A stretch of DNA of 64,000 nt from Candidatus Defluviilinea gracilis. GTDB lineage: Bacteria > Chloroflexota > Anaerolineae > Anaerolineales > Villigracilaceae. Positions within the stretch are counted from its first letter, which is position 1, and every line of letters begins with the position of its first letter. The stretch is taken from assembly GCA_016716235.1 (NCBI GenBank), contig JADJWS010000007.1:62001-126000 (forward strand), written 5' to 3'. Below are positions 50,055 through 59,585 of the stretch, one piece after another. A model generated the notes under the pieces. The model was given only the letters and a program-made list of their open reading frames with translations, searched no databases and had not been told where the DNA came from. The position numbers and the translations under genes were made by a program.

Positions 50055-50729
50055 TTGAAAATCGTCGTCATCATCTCTGCCATCGCTGAATGGGTGGGCG
50101 TCAAACCGTTGTTTCCCGATTCAAAGATCGACTCGTTTCCCTACGGCGAATGTTTTACTGCAACAATTTCCAATCGTGAGATTCCCTTTTTTCACAGCGG
50201 ATGGGGAAAGATCGCCTCCGCGGGAACCCTGCAATATCTCATTGACCGTTACGCTCCCGACTTAATCGTCAACCTCGGCACCTGCGGCGGGTTCGAGGGC
50301 GTTGTGAATCAAGGCGATGTGATCCTGGTCGGACAGACGATCGTGTACGACATTGTGGAGTTGATGGGCGATCTCGACATCGCCAACTACTACGCTTCTT
50401 CCCTCGATTTGAGCTGGCTCGCCGACCCTCTGCCGCATCCCGCCCGACGCGCCCTCGTCGCTTCCGCAGACAGCGACCTGCCGCCGGAAATGATACCCGC
50501 GCTCAAAGCGAAGGGCGCAGTCGCCGCCGATTGGGAATCAGCCGCGCTGGCGTGGGTGGCGCGGAAGAACGGCGCGCGCCTGCTCATCTTGCGCGCTGTC
50601 AGCGATATCGTCAATGAAAATGAAGGCGAGGCGTACGATAATATCGAAATCTTCAACGAGCGCGCAAAAGGGGTCATGCAAAAGTTGATCGCTCAATTGC
50701 CCGATTGGTTGAACGCGGTGAAGTTATAG
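50055..50729 (+). CDS. MTA/SAH nucleosidase-like protein
   Basis: A 224-residue member of the purine nucleoside phosphorylase / MTA-SAH nucleosidase fold. IVNLGTCGGFEG is the phosphate- or ribose-binding loop and AVAADWESAALAWVARKNG holds the Glu that contacts ribose; LRAVSDIVNE holds the Asp of the purine site. Hydrolysis of 5'-methylthioadenosine or S-adenosylhomocysteine is the most likely activity. The start is a TTG at 50055 with AGGAG 7 bases upstream. Its 3' end overlaps that of the convergent GNAT gene by 6 bases. Confidence 0.85.
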   Translation: MKIVVIISAIAEWVGVKPLFPDSKIDSFPYGECFTATISNREIPFFHSGWGKIASAGTLQYLIDRYAPDLIVNLGTCGGFEGVVNQGDVILVGQTIVYDIVELMGDLDIANYYASSLDLSWLADPLPHPARRALVASADSDLPPEMIPALKAKGAVAADWESAALAWVARKNGARLLILRAVSDIVNENEGEAYDNIEIFNERAKGVMQKLIAQLPDWLNAVKL

Positions 50730-51215
50730 ATCCATTTCCATCAAGACATCTTCATCTTCGTTTGAACCAGGGATAGGAATTTCTGTAAATCCAACTTGTT
50801 TGTAAAACGCAACGGCGCGTTTTTGGTGGATGGCGTGTGTTTCCAGCCTGATGCGCTGATAGCCCGCGCTTCTGGCAAATGCGAGCAATTTTTGAAGCAT
50901 TCGATATCCCAGCCCTTTGTTGTGATGCTCTGGCAATAGCCATAACCGTTTGAGTTCGCAAACATGTTCGGCATGGCGGCGGATCGCGCCTGTGCCAATC
51001 ATTTCCTCGCGATGAGTCATCACGAGGAATATCCCGCCGTTTTCGAAGTAGCTCGCTTGAATATCATCCATGTCGCCGAGTTCGCCGCGCGCTTCATATT
51101 CAGCGATTGCTTCTTCCAGCGGTTTCGCGTCTTGGAAGACCTCATGCGCGACGCGATAGACAAGCCGCTTGGCGGTCTCCTGCTCGCCAGGTTGGATGGG
51201 GCGAATCTGAATCAT
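50724..51215 (-). CDS. GNAT family N-acetyltransferase
   Basis: A 163-residue GNAT protein. The acetyl-CoA loop is LLPEHHNKGLGYRMLQKLLA, and the C-terminal strand region (IRLETHAIHQKRAVAFYKQVGF) completes the fold. The substrate is unknown. It converges on the nucleosidase gene with overlapping ends and diverges from the MFS gene. Confidence 0.88.
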   Translation of the reverse strand: MIQIRPIQPGEQETAKRLVYRVAHEVFQDAKPLEEAIAEYEARGELGDMDDIQASYFENGGIFLVMTHREEMIGTGAIRRHAEHVCELKRLWLLPEHHNKGLGYRMLQKLLAFARSAGYQRIRLETHAIHQKRAVAFYKQVGFTEIPIPGSNEDEDVLMEMDL

Positions 51216-51237
51216 GCGGTGGTTTCTCTTACGGCAT

Positions 51238-51243
51238 TATAAT
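51238..51243 (+). promoter_or_regulatory. -10 box close to the MFS start
   Basis: A perfect TATAAT ends 10 bases before the ATG at 51254; a start of transcription 6-7 bases further on leaves almost no leader. No good -35 hexamer is seen. Confidence 0.45.
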
Positions 51244-51253
51244 CGTCGCGTCC

Positions 51254-52480
51254 ATGACCCCGATCAATGAAGAAGAACTAACGATTCAAAAGAGAAACTT
51301 CCGCTACGTGCAGATCGACGCGGTGGGCGTGAGCATCTCGAACGTGGCGTCGCCTTTCCTGCCGGTGTTTCTCACCCGTCTTGGCGCGTCGAATTTTCAG
51401 GTGGGATTGCTTTCTTCCATGCCCGGCGCAACCGGGCTATTGCTTGCCCTGGTTGTGGGGCGCTTTTTGCAAACGCGGCGGAATATCGTGCCGTGGTACA
51501 GCCTCTCGCGCTTGCTGGTTATTTTGTGCTTTGCGCTGACGGGCATCCTCACCTTGTCCATAGCCCGCGAGTATATCATCCTGTCTACGCTGGCAATTTG
51601 GGCGTTCGCCACTCTGCCGCAGACCGCGCTGGCGGTAGCATTCTCTGTAGTGATGAATGCTGTCGCTGGACCCGAAGGACGCTATGCCTTGCTGAGCCGG
51701 CGCTGGGCGATCTTCGGTCTGACGAGCGCGATCGGCACGTTCATCGTCACGCGCCTCATCGATTTGATGGCGTTCCCGTTGAATTATGCCGTGATGTTCC
51801 TCGCGCTCTCGCTGGGCGGTTTTATTAGTTATTACTTTTCCAGCCGCATCAGCGTTCCCGACCAACCCCCGGCTCCTCTGGCAAAGAGCGAGTCGTTGCG
51901 CGACACGTTGGGGAATTATGCCGCGTTACTCAGGAAGAATCCAGCCTTTGTCTCTTTTGCCTCGAAGCGTTTCGTGTATTTTTCGGCAGTGACGCTCAGC
52001 CTGCCGATCATGCCGTTGTATCTGGTGCGCGATGTGCGCGCCACCGATTCGGATATCGGCATGGTGAGTATGGCGATGAACCTGGTGATGCTGGTGGGGT
52101 ATTATCTCTGGCCCCGGATATCTAATCGTCACGGCGGGCGCGTGGTGTTGCTGGCGACCACCTTCGGGATGATCTTGCACCCGGCGCTTTCCGCTTCGAC
52201 CACCCATGTAGAGTGGATCATCCTCTTCGCCGGTCTCGCCGGGTTCTTTCAAGGCGGGCTTGACCTGGTGTTCTTCGATGAGTTGATGAAAACCGTCCCG
52301 GTGGAATACAGCGCCACGTTCGTTTCACTGGCTCAATCGATTCAATACCTTTCCATGATTCTTGCTCCATTGCTGGGAACATGGCTGGCTGGGTTTATTG
52401 GGCTTTCCGGCGCGTTATGGGTGAGCGCGGGCATCCGTCTGATAGGATTTCTATTGTTCTTGAAGAAGGAAATCCGATAA
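51254..52480 (+). CDS. MFS transporter
   Basis: A 408-residue protein with about 12 membrane segments of the major facilitator type. SLSRLLVILCFALTG and RNIVPWYSLSR mark the first cytoplasmic loop, though the classic RxGRR motif is not clear, and the second half has RISNRHGGRVVLLATTFGM, the loop 8-9 copy. The start MTPINEEELTIQ at 51254 is chosen over a longer frame that overlaps the divergent GNAT gene. The substrate is unknown. Confidence 0.8.
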   Translation: MTPINEEELTIQKRNFRYVQIDAVGVSISNVASPFLPVFLTRLGASNFQVGLLSSMPGATGLLLALVVGRFLQTRRNIVPWYSLSRLLVILCFALTGILTLSIAREYIILSTLAIWAFATLPQTALAVAFSVVMNAVAGPEGRYALLSRRWAIFGLTSAIGTFIVTRLIDLMAFPLNYAVMFLALSLGGFISYYFSSRISVPDQPPAPLAKSESLRDTLGNYAALLRKNPAFVSFASKRFVYFSAVTLSLPIMPLYLVRDVRATDSDIGMVSMAMNLVMLVGYYLWPRISNRHGGRVVLLATTFGMILHPALSASTTHVEWIILFAGLAGFFQGGLDLVFFDELMKTVPVEYSATFVSLAQSIQYLSMILAPLLGTWLAGFIGLSGALWVSAGIRLIGFLLFLKKEIR

Positions 52481-52486
52481 TTCAAA

Positions 52487-52960
52487 TCAAGGCGATGCGG
52501 TGGCTGGCACAAGAGTAACTCCCAACACGCGCGCTAATTCTACGGAATACAAATCGTGTTGTTCGCGCGCCAGGTTCAATCCCTGATTAAGCGTGGAGGC
52601 ATCTGCGCCGTTGAGGAAGGCGAGCAGGGTATCGATCACCGCGTTCATGTGCGTGAGTTCGTGTCCGTGCAATGTGATCAGGCAGGTTGCTGGGGTGATG
52701 TCTTGCGCGAGCCGCCGGATGCGTTGGAGGTTCGAGATCGCCTCGGGGAGTTGTTCGCTCGGGAGGTTGGATGCCAGCGCCGAGGCGTCGTCGAATTCGC
52801 GCATCAGGTCGTTGAGGGGTTTGACCGTTTCACTGATCGCTTCGGTTGAACACGGGTCTATTGTCGCGCTCGGCGCGATTGGCTCTGCCGGGGATGCGGT
52901 ACCGCATGAGTTGAGGATCAAAGCGAAAATCGGAAGGATGCGGGGAGTGAGTCGGAGCAT
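52487..52960 (-). CDS. Small predicted lipoprotein
   Basis: A 157-residue exported lipoprotein: signal MLRLTPRILPIFALIL, lipobox LNSC (Cys about 19), then a Pro/Ser/Ala linker and a helical domain (SNLQRIRRLAQDITPATCLITL). The domain has a cysteine pair that may be oxidised outside the cell. No known family. GGAGA precedes the ATG at 52958-52960. It lies just after the HYR surface protein gene on the same strand, with a hairpin between. Confidence 0.7.
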   Translation of the reverse strand: MLRLTPRILPIFALILNSCGTASPAEPIAPSATIDPCSTEAISETVKPLNDLMREFDDASALASNLPSEQLPEAISNLQRIRRLAQDITPATCLITLHGHELTHMNAVIDTLLAFLNGADASTLNQGLNLAREQHDLYSVELARVLGVTLVPATASP

Positions 52961-52986
52961 GGCGTTCTCCTTGTCTTTAAAGTGAT

Positions 52987-53013
52987 CGAGGGACGGCAAA
53001 CTGCCGTCCCTCG
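52987..53013. terminator. Hairpin after the HYR protein gene
   Basis: CGAGGGACGGCA pairs perfectly over 12 bases with TGCCGTCCCTCG around a 3-base loop. The T-run is weak, so it may be a partial terminator or a palindromic repeat. Confidence 0.5.
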
Positions 53014-53034
53014 AATTGTATCTCTCTTTCCGCC

Positions 53035-56000
53035 CTATTTTTCTACGAGTACGAAGACGCCCGTCAGTTCAGTAGTCAACACTTGTGCCGCGCTGTTGCT
53101 GGAGGATGTCAGCGAGTACAGTTCTAACGGCGCGTCGGTTGCCAGCGCGTTGTCTATGGCGCCATCGCTGAGCGGTTGGGTGATCTCTTCCCATTGCCCA
53201 TTATTCCAGTGCAGGACGGTGTATTTCGAGGCGTCGCTTGTGGGGAGCGGGAAGCCCATTTGAATGCCGGTGTTCTGGGGAAGCGGCTTGATGAGTTTGC
53301 CCTCGTTGAGGATGGCTATATCGAGTCCTTTGACGAGGGTGAATCCGTTTGGCAACGCCGCCGGCAGGGCGCTTGCATCGATGGTGTTGATGACAGCCTG
53401 GTAATCGCACAGGTTGTAGAACTTGAGCGTTATGCCAAAGAAGGTGGCTTTCGTGGCGCAGTCCAGGTCGAACGGAGCGCCGCCGGTGACAAGGATGGCT
53501 CCACCGAACGATCCGTTATTTGGCGTGGCTGGCTTGGGTATGTATTCCACAAGAACAGCGAAGGTGATCGAGGATGTGTTGCCGTGGCTGTCGATTGCAG
53601 TGCAGGTAACAATGGTCGTGCCGTGCGGGAACAGGGAGCCGGAAGGCGGGACGCAAGTTGCCACCCCGGGACCATCCACCGCGTCGGTCGTGGTTGGCGT
53701 CGAGTAGAAGATCGGCGCAAGCTGTTTGCTGGACGTATCGACTACTATATTCGCCATCGGGGAAATGACCGGAGGCGTTGTGTCTTGCACGGTGACGTTG
53801 AAACTTCCATTTACGGCGTTGCCGCTCGAATCGGACGCGGAACATGCTACGGAGGTGGTGGCGATTGCGAACGCGCTGCCGGAGGGCGGCGCGCATGTGA
53901 CTGCCAATGCGCCATCCACAATATCGTTTGCGGTGGCGCTGAAGTTCACCACAGCGCCGGCGGCGCTGGTCGCCTCGACCGTCATATCGGCAGGCAGGGG
54001 CAGGGTCGGCGCGGTTGTATCTTGCACGGTGATGGTGAAACTGCCGACGCTTGAATTACCGGCCTGGTCGGTGGAGGTGCAAGAGACGGTGGTGATTCCG
54101 AGCGGGAAGGTAGAGCCGGAACTCTGCGAGCATCCAAAGGTTGGGGCGGGGTCGAGGTTGTCGCTGGCAGATGCGGAATAGTTGACAACCGCGCCGGAGA
54201 CTCCGGTCGCTTCCACGATGATGTTCGCAGGCAGGCTCAAGACTGGGTTGGTCTTATCGATGTTAATGCCGCTGGCGGTTGCCGGCGCGCTGACGTTCCC
54301 GGCGAGGTCGGCGCATGTGCCGGTGGCTGATTGCCCGGCGCCTTCTGTGTTGAGCAGAATATTCGATGCGCAGGTATCGATGCCGGATAATCCATCCGTG
54401 CCCGAGAAACTGACAGTGACATCGGTGTTATTCCACCCGTTGCCGTTCGGCGCGGGAGATGCGGTGGCGGTGGCGGTAGGCGCGGTCTTGTCGATGTTGA
54501 TGTTGTTGACCGTTGTGCTGCTGGAGTTTCCGGCGAGATCGGCGCATGTTCCGGTGGCTGATTGACCCGCGCCTTCCGCGCTGAGAGTCACTGGCGCGGT
54601 GCAGGATGCAAGCCCAGATCCGCTATCGCTACCGGTGAAGGTAACTGTGACATCGGTATTGTTCCAACCGTTGCCATTGGCGGCGGGCGTGCGGCTCGCA
54701 ACGATGCCCGGCGCCGATTTGTCGATGTTGATTCCGCTTTGCGTGTCCGACACGGTGTTGCCGGCGTTGTCGACGCAATTCGCAGTGGAGGATTGATTCG
54801 CGCCTTCGGTGGTGACAGTCTGCGTGATCGTCGCGTTGACCGGTCCCGACATCGCATCAGCGCATGACCAGTTCAGTGTCACGTCTCCATTGTTCCAGCC
54901 GTTTCCATTCGCGGGCGTGCGATTCAAGAATGTGATGATCGGGTTGGTGGCATCACGCTTCAAGGTGAGAGGCGTTGCATTCGATGTAAGCCCCGCGAGG
55001 TTGGTGCAGGAACCGTTGAAGGTGACTCCGGCGGTGTCTGTCGTCAGAGATTGAACGCCTGTGCAGGCGAGAGGACCGCTGACCGATTCAGTCCCGGTGG
55101 TTGTGATCGTCACATCGCTGATATGCCAGCCGTTGTTCCCCAGCGTTCCCGATGGAGTAAGTGTAACTCCGGTCGGCGCGGTTTTGTCGATATTGATACC
55201 CGATTGCGTGTCTGACGCTGAGTTGCCAGCCGCGTCCTGGCACGTGCCAGTGGCAGATTGCCCGGCGCCTTCGGCTGACAGCGTTTGCGTGACCGTGCCG
55301 GAGAGGATTGGTGAAAGGGAGTTTGTGCAAGACCAGGTGACTGTCACATCTGAGGTGTTCCAGCCGTTACCATTGGCGGCGGGGAGACGGCTCGAAAACG
55401 TGATCGTTGGGGCTGTTTTGTCGATATTGATGCCGTTCTGGGTGTTGGAAGCGGTTAACCCGGCGCGGTTGGCGCAGGTTCCAGTGGCAGATTGATTCGT
55501 CCCCTCCGTTGTGACGGTTTGATTAACCGTTGCCGCTACCACCCCGGATTGCGCGTCAACGCACGACCATGTGACGGTCACGTCTGTGTTGTTCCAGCCA
55601 GCGCCGTTTGCCGGGGTTCGGCTGACAAACGTAATGACCGGCGCGGACGTATCTGTGACGGGTGTGGTATTCATACATCCGCCGCTTGCAAGGACTGACT
55701 GGCACAGGTCTATCGCCGAACCGATAAAGACCGACGTTCCGAATACCTCAATGCCGTAGCGTTGGTTGCCAAAATACACGCCATCGAGGACGGAAACAAA
55801 TGATCCGGGATTGCCGTTGATGCGCACGCCCGACCCCAGGTCGTTCGTATACGCGCCTCCGCCTGAGCCGCCCGGCACGTCTGTGCCATTTCCCCAGGCG
55901 GTGACATTATTCAATGTGACTTGGTTGACGTTGGAGATGGCAATGCCGTTCAGATCGTTATTGAGCGCGGTGACGCTATTCAATGTGACAATGGGCGCGC

Positions 56001-57366
56001 TAAGCGTCGCGCCGTTGTAATTCGTGCCGGCGGTGGCGCCATAGGCTTCGTTGAAGGATGTGTTCGAGATCGAGATCGTTCCGGTGGACGTGGTGGCTGT
56101 GAAGCCCTGGTTGGTATCGCCGCCCGTGTTGTCGCCATCGAATGCGCTTCCGCCTGTTACTGAGATGTTTCCACTGGACGAAAGGATGTTTCCGGTGAAA
56201 CCGTCCTGCTGGTTTGAAACGTCGGTATCTGAAAGCGTGACAGGACCGCTTGTGGTTGTAATGTTAACCGCGTTTCCACCTCCGCTATCGTCCACATCTA
56301 CACCGGATAAGGTTACAGATCCGCTGTTGGATGTGACATTGATCGCGTTACCGTCATCTTGATTATCCACGCTCGAATTGTTAATGTTTATTGTGCCGCT
56401 GTTCGTGGTGACGTTGATGCCGTGATTGTCTTCGCCGTCGGCGATATCCACGCCGCCTAAGGTAACGTTTCCGGAGTTGGTCGCTACATGAACGCTTGCA
56501 GAGTTGTCTGCGTTGTTTACGTCCACGTCATTCATGGTGACGGAACCGGTGGTCGTGTACACCGCCACACTGGGGTTCGTGGTGCTGGTATTGTCGTTTA
56601 CGGTTATATCCCGCAGGGTGACGTTGCCGGTCCATGGATTGCCCGACGAGCCGATTTGGACGAATCCTCGGTTGGGTCCGCTTGTGCCGAAGTTTGTGTC
56701 GCCGGTGATCGCGCCGGGGTTGTTTCCATTCCACCCGCCTTGGATCGTCATATTGAAGGTGCTGATGGAGGTGAATGATGAACCGAGGCTGGAGGCGTTA
56801 TCGCTCAGAATTAATGGGGTGGTAAACCCTGGTCCGCCCGGCCGTTCCAGGTAAATGATCCCGTCCTGCGAGAACGATCCGCCCATGTTATCGCGCATGA
56901 GGGTGAGCAGGCTGGTGATGGTCTGGTTTGTGGTGCACCCGTTTGCCCCGGGGGTGGGAACCGCTTGCGAGGCTGGGCACCAGATCGGATCTGCTTCCAC
57001 AAGAACGGTGGCGGCTTCTGCGCTTGCCAACGAGAGCGGATTGCCATTCTCATCGAGGATCACAACATCTGTATCTTGGGGGAGGTTTGCCACCAGTTCG
57101 AATACCGGCGCTTCCTCTGTTGCGGGAACTTCCTCGCTCGTGGGTTCGGCCGTTGGCTCGGCGGTCGGCGTTGCCTCTGGGAGTTCGGTCGCCGTCGGTT
57201 CGACAGGCAGTTCAGTCGCTTCAACCGGCGGCTGGGTTGGCTCCTCTGTGGGTGGGGGTGTTGGGGTGGGGTCATCAGCCAGGACAACATGGACATTTAG
57301 TAAATTGGAGATGACAGTCAGAATAATAAAAATAGACCAAATCAAACGACGATTAATGTGGGGCAT
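53035..57366 (-). CDS. Giant exported HYR-domain surface protein
   Basis: A 1443-residue exported protein. A signal segment (RRLIWSIFIILTVISNLLNV) is followed by a Thr/Pro/Glu-rich linker (about 35-100); a right-handed beta-helix of many short Asn/Ser/Gly repeats (NITTTSGPVTLSDTDV style, about 190-560); six Ig-like repeats each with NGNGWNNTDVTV and INIDKTAPT (about 580-1100); three HYR domains (VVNYSASASDNLDPAP, TVSCTSTDQAGNSSVGSFTI style, about 1100-1330); and a C-terminal domain with three cysteines. HYR and beta-helix domains mediate adhesion or matrix formation. ATG at 57366 is listed; GTG at 57375 is equally possible. Confidence 0.85.
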   Translation of the reverse strand: MPHINRRLIWSIFIILTVISNLLNVHVVLADDPTPTPPPTEEPTQPPVEATELPVEPTATELPEATPTAEPTAEPTSEEVPATEEAPVFELVANLPQDTDVVILDENGNPLSLASAEAATVLVEADPIWCPASQAVPTPGANGCTTNQTITSLLTLMRDNMGGSFSQDGIIYLERPGGPGFTTPLILSDNASSLGSSFTSISTFNMTIQGGWNGNNPGAITGDTNFGTSGPNRGFVQIGSSGNPWTGNVTLRDITVNDNTSTTNPSVAVYTTTGSVTMNDVDVNNADNSASVHVATNSGNVTLGGVDIADGEDNHGINVTTNSGTININNSSVDNQDDGNAINVTSNSGSVTLSGVDVDDSGGGNAVNITTTSGPVTLSDTDVSNQQDGFTGNILSSSGNISVTGGSAFDGDNTGGDTNQGFTATTSTGTISISNTSFNEAYGATAGTNYNGATLSAPIVTLNSVTALNNDLNGIAISNVNQVTLNNVTAWGNGTDVPGGSGGGAYTNDLGSGVRINGNPGSFVSVLDGVYFGNQRYGIEVFGTSVFIGSAIDLCQSVLASGGCMNTTPVTDTSAPVITFVSRTPANGAGWNNTDVTVTWSCVDAQSGVVAATVNQTVTTEGTNQSATGTCANRAGLTASNTQNGINIDKTAPTITFSSRLPAANGNGWNTSDVTVTWSCTNSLSPILSGTVTQTLSAEGAGQSATGTCQDAAGNSASDTQSGINIDKTAPTGVTLTPSGTLGNNGWHISDVTITTTGTESVSGPLACTGVQSLTTDTAGVTFNGSCTNLAGLTSNATPLTLKRDATNPIITFLNRTPANGNGWNNGDVTLNWSCADAMSGPVNATITQTVTTEGANQSSTANCVDNAGNTVSDTQSGINIDKSAPGIVASRTPAANGNGWNNTDVTVTFTGSDSGSGLASCTAPVTLSAEGAGQSATGTCADLAGNSSSTTVNNINIDKTAPTATATASPAPNGNGWNNTDVTVSFSGTDGLSGIDTCASNILLNTEGAGQSATGTCADLAGNVSAPATASGINIDKTNPVLSLPANIIVEATGVSGAVVNYSASASDNLDPAPTFGCSQSSGSTFPLGITTVSCTSTDQAGNSSVGSFTITVQDTTAPTLPLPADMTVEATSAAGAVVNFSATANDIVDGALAVTCAPPSGSAFAIATTSVACSASDSSGNAVNGSFNVTVQDTTPPVISPMANIVVDTSSKQLAPIFYSTPTTTDAVDGPGVATCVPPSGSLFPHGTTIVTCTAIDSHGNTSSITFAVLVEYIPKPATPNNGSFGGAILVTGGAPFDLDCATKATFFGITLKFYNLCDYQAVINTIDASALPAALPNGFTLVKGLDIAILNEGKLIKPLPQNTGIQMGFPLPTSDASKYTVLHWNNGQWEEITQPLSDGAIDNALATDAPLELYSLTSSSNSAAQVLTTELTGVFVLVEK

Positions 57367-57483
57367 CTTCTTCACCTTTACCTTTCAAGGTTGTTAACTT
57401 GCTGGCATGACGGCTCGTCAACAACTCTGTTACCTATTGGTTACAGTGAAAAGGTTACATAGGGGCGCTTCCCCGAATGAAAA

Positions 57484-57514
57484 ACCCACCATGCCGGTCT
57501 CCGGCATGGTGGGT
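57484..57514 (-). terminator. Terminator after metG
   Basis: ACCCACCATGCCGG pairs perfectly over 14 bases with its inverse around TCT and is followed on the minus strand by TTTTTCATT. Confidence 0.85.
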
Positions 57515-57537
57515 CAATTTGAGGCGAAACCGGTTTG

Positions 57538-59343
57538 TTATTTCCCCAGCCTCGCTCGTTCCTCTTCGATTACGCTTGATTCCAGTTTTTTGAACAACGG
57601 GCTCGGTTGATTCAACTTCTGTCCCGGCTTCAATTCACTGGGTTTCCATGCTGGGGCAGTGGCGTTACTTTCACCCAGGGGAGCAATGGGGCGATACCTC
57701 AACACCGTGTGGTCGCCAAGGGAATCTTTTACCGTTTCAGTGTATTGTTCGCCAAAGAGCGGAGTTTCATTGCCGAAGAATTCATGCAATCGTTGCGAGG
57801 TGAAGGGGAGCGTGGGAGCGAAGAGGATCTTCAGCGAGTCGATGGCTTTCAAGGCGGTATAAATTGTCTTCGCCGCGCCGTCTTTGTCAGTTTTTACCGC
57901 CGACCAGGGCGCGTTGACATCGAGGTACACATTTACCGCAGTGGCAAGTTTTAACGTCTCGCCTAACGCGGAACGCAGGCGCGCGGCTTCGTACTCCGCG
58001 CCAACGGTGGCGAAACCATTTTCGATGGTGGCGAGCAGGCTCAAATCGGAGTCGCGAAGCGCGGCGGAGTCCACGTCTGGCACATGCCCTTCCCAGTGTT
58101 TGTAGCAAAACGCGAGCACGCGATTCGCAAGATTGCCCCACGTCGCCACAAGTTCGTTGTTGTTGCGCGCCACAAACTCAGCCCAATCCCAATCGCTGTC
58201 TTTGTTCTCGGGCATGTTGATCGTGAGGTAATAGCGCAACGCGTCGGGGTCGTAGCGCGTCAACGCGTCGCGTCCCCAGACCGCCCAGTTGCGCGAACCG
58301 CTGATCTTTTTCCCTTCAAGATTCATGAATTGATTCGCGGGCACGTCGAATGGCAGTGTGAGCGAATATTCTTCTTCCGAATAAATTTGACCGAATGCGA
58401 CGCCGGCGCCCATAAGTTGGGCGGGCCACAGCGACGTGTGGAAGAAGATGTTGTCTTTGCCGATAAAGTGGAATTGTCGCGCGTTGGGATTCACCCACCA
58501 CTCGCGCCACGCTTCTTTCCGACGGGTTAACTGACTCCACTCGATCGGCGCGGAGAGATACCCGATGACCGCTTCGAACCACACGTATAAGCATTTGCCT
58601 TCCCAGCCCTCCACAGGGACAGGGATGCCCCAATCGAGATCGCGGGTGATCGGGCGCGGCTTGAGTCCTTCGGCTTCGATCTTGCCCAACGATTCGCCCA
58701 GCACCGTATCGCGCATGTGGTCGGCGCGTTCTTTGAGGAACTTCTTGACATCGGGTTCGAGTTTCGAGAGGTCGAGATAGAAATGTTCGGTATCGCGCAA
58801 CTCGAGCGCGCCGCCCTCGCGCGAGCGTGGGTTGATTAACTTTTCGGGTTCTAACACGTTGCCGCAGTTGTCGCATTGATCGGAACGCGCGCCCTCGAAA
58901 CCGCAGATGTAACACGTCCCTTCCACATAACGGTCGGGGAGGAATCGTCTTGCGGAAGGCGAGTACCACTGCTTCGAGGTTTGCTTGAACATGAACCCGT
59001 TCTTTTGCAGGGCAAGGAAGATCGACTGGGACACCTTGAAATGGTTTTCCGTGTGCGTTGTGGTGAACAAGTCGTAGGCGATGCCCCAGCCCTGGAATAA
59101 TTCAAGGAATCCGTTGTGGTATTTTTTGTAGACGTCCTCCACAGGCTTGCCCTCTTTGTCGGCGGCAAGCGTGACGGGGGTTCCGTGCGAATCGGTGCCG
59201 CTGACCATGAGCACGTTGTTCCCTTTGAGTCTGTGGTAGCGCGCGACGATATCACCGGGCAGGTGCGAGCCGGTGATGTTGCCCACGTGGATTTCGGCAT
59301 TGGCGTAGGGCCAGGCTATGGCGATGAGGATATTTTCAGGCAT
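57538..59343 (-). CDS. metG: Methionyl-tRNA synthetase
   Basis: A 601-residue MetRS, charging tRNA-Met in the cytoplasm. The HIGH motif reads HVGNITGSHLPGD near residue 18; the zinc-binding knuckle has CYICGFEG and CDNCGNVLEP; the anticodon-binding helical domain follows from about 400. The second class I motif is KKISGS rather than KMSKS, so the second lysine is missing, which many non-proteobacterial MetRS show in part. No C-terminal tRNA-binding (EMAP) domain is fused. GGAG lies 6 bases before the ATG at 59343. A Met-rich short frame and a terminator lie just upstream and may control it. Confidence 0.93.
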   Translation of the reverse strand: MPENILIAIAWPYANAEIHVGNITGSHLPGDIVARYHRLKGNNVLMVSGTDSHGTPVTLAADKEGKPVEDVYKKYHNGFLELFQGWGIAYDLFTTTHTENHFKVSQSIFLALQKNGFMFKQTSKQWYSPSARRFLPDRYVEGTCYICGFEGARSDQCDNCGNVLEPEKLINPRSREGGALELRDTEHFYLDLSKLEPDVKKFLKERADHMRDTVLGESLGKIEAEGLKPRPITRDLDWGIPVPVEGWEGKCLYVWFEAVIGYLSAPIEWSQLTRRKEAWREWWVNPNARQFHFIGKDNIFFHTSLWPAQLMGAGVAFGQIYSEEEYSLTLPFDVPANQFMNLEGKKISGSRNWAVWGRDALTRYDPDALRYYLTINMPENKDSDWDWAEFVARNNNELVATWGNLANRVLAFCYKHWEGHVPDVDSAALRDSDLSLLATIENGFATVGAEYEAARLRSALGETLKLATAVNVYLDVNAPWSAVKTDKDGAAKTIYTALKAIDSLKILFAPTLPFTSQRLHEFFGNETPLFGEQYTETVKDSLGDHTVLRYRPIAPLGESNATAPAWKPSELKPGQKLNQPSPLFKKLESSVIEEERARLGK

Positions 59344-59435
59344 TCGTGTCTCCGTATCTCTTACCGCTATGAAGGCGCCGAGAAGACCTTGATAATACTC
59401 TTGGCGATCGTGGCGGTTCAAATTTCTTTTCCAAA

Positions 59436-59471
59436 CAAAAAGGCTGTCCGAAAATGGACAGCCCGTTTTTG
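59436..59471 (-). terminator. Terminator hairpin between the Met-rich frame and metG
   Basis: On the minus strand the core GGCTGTCC pairs perfectly with GGACAGCC around a 6-base loop, with CAAAAA at the base pairing to TTTTTG across a 2-base bulge. It lies 14 bases after the Met-rich frame and 92 bases before metG. Part of its left arm (59465-59471) can pair instead with 59479-59485, and its core can pair with leader codons 18-19 (59521-59527), so it is a candidate attenuator. Confidence 0.8.
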
Positions 59472-59485
59472 ACAGGTGCAAAAAC

Positions 59486-59578
59486 CTAACGTGCCATCCA
59501 GACGCGACTCGACATCTCCATGTCCATGGACATCAACATGGTTTTTGTCACCGTTGAGAAGGCGGATTTTGATTGCAT
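59486..59578 (-). CDS. Met-rich leader peptide upstream of metG
   Basis: A 30-codon frame with methionine at positions 1, 14, 16, 18, 20, 22 and 28, so six internal methionines within fifteen codons (KTMLMSMDMEMSS). It ends in TAG, then a terminator, then metG. A -10-like TACAAT ends 7 bases before its ATG, so its message is probably leaderless. The RNA offers ordered pairings: region 1 (59540-59552) with region 2 (59475-59486, right after the stop), region 2 with region 3 (59465-59471), and region 3 with region 4 (the terminator). This is the layout of an amino-acid attenuator; a role in sensing Met-tRNA supply is inferred. Confidence 0.6.
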   Translation of the reverse strand: MQSKSAFSTVTKTMLMSMDMEMSSRVWMAR

Positions 59579-59585
59579 GGGGCTT

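Noticed and set aside
53176..54054. Long plus-strand frames opposite the HYR protein gene
   Set aside because: They mirror the repetitive codon use of the surface protein and have no start signals or recognisable motifs.
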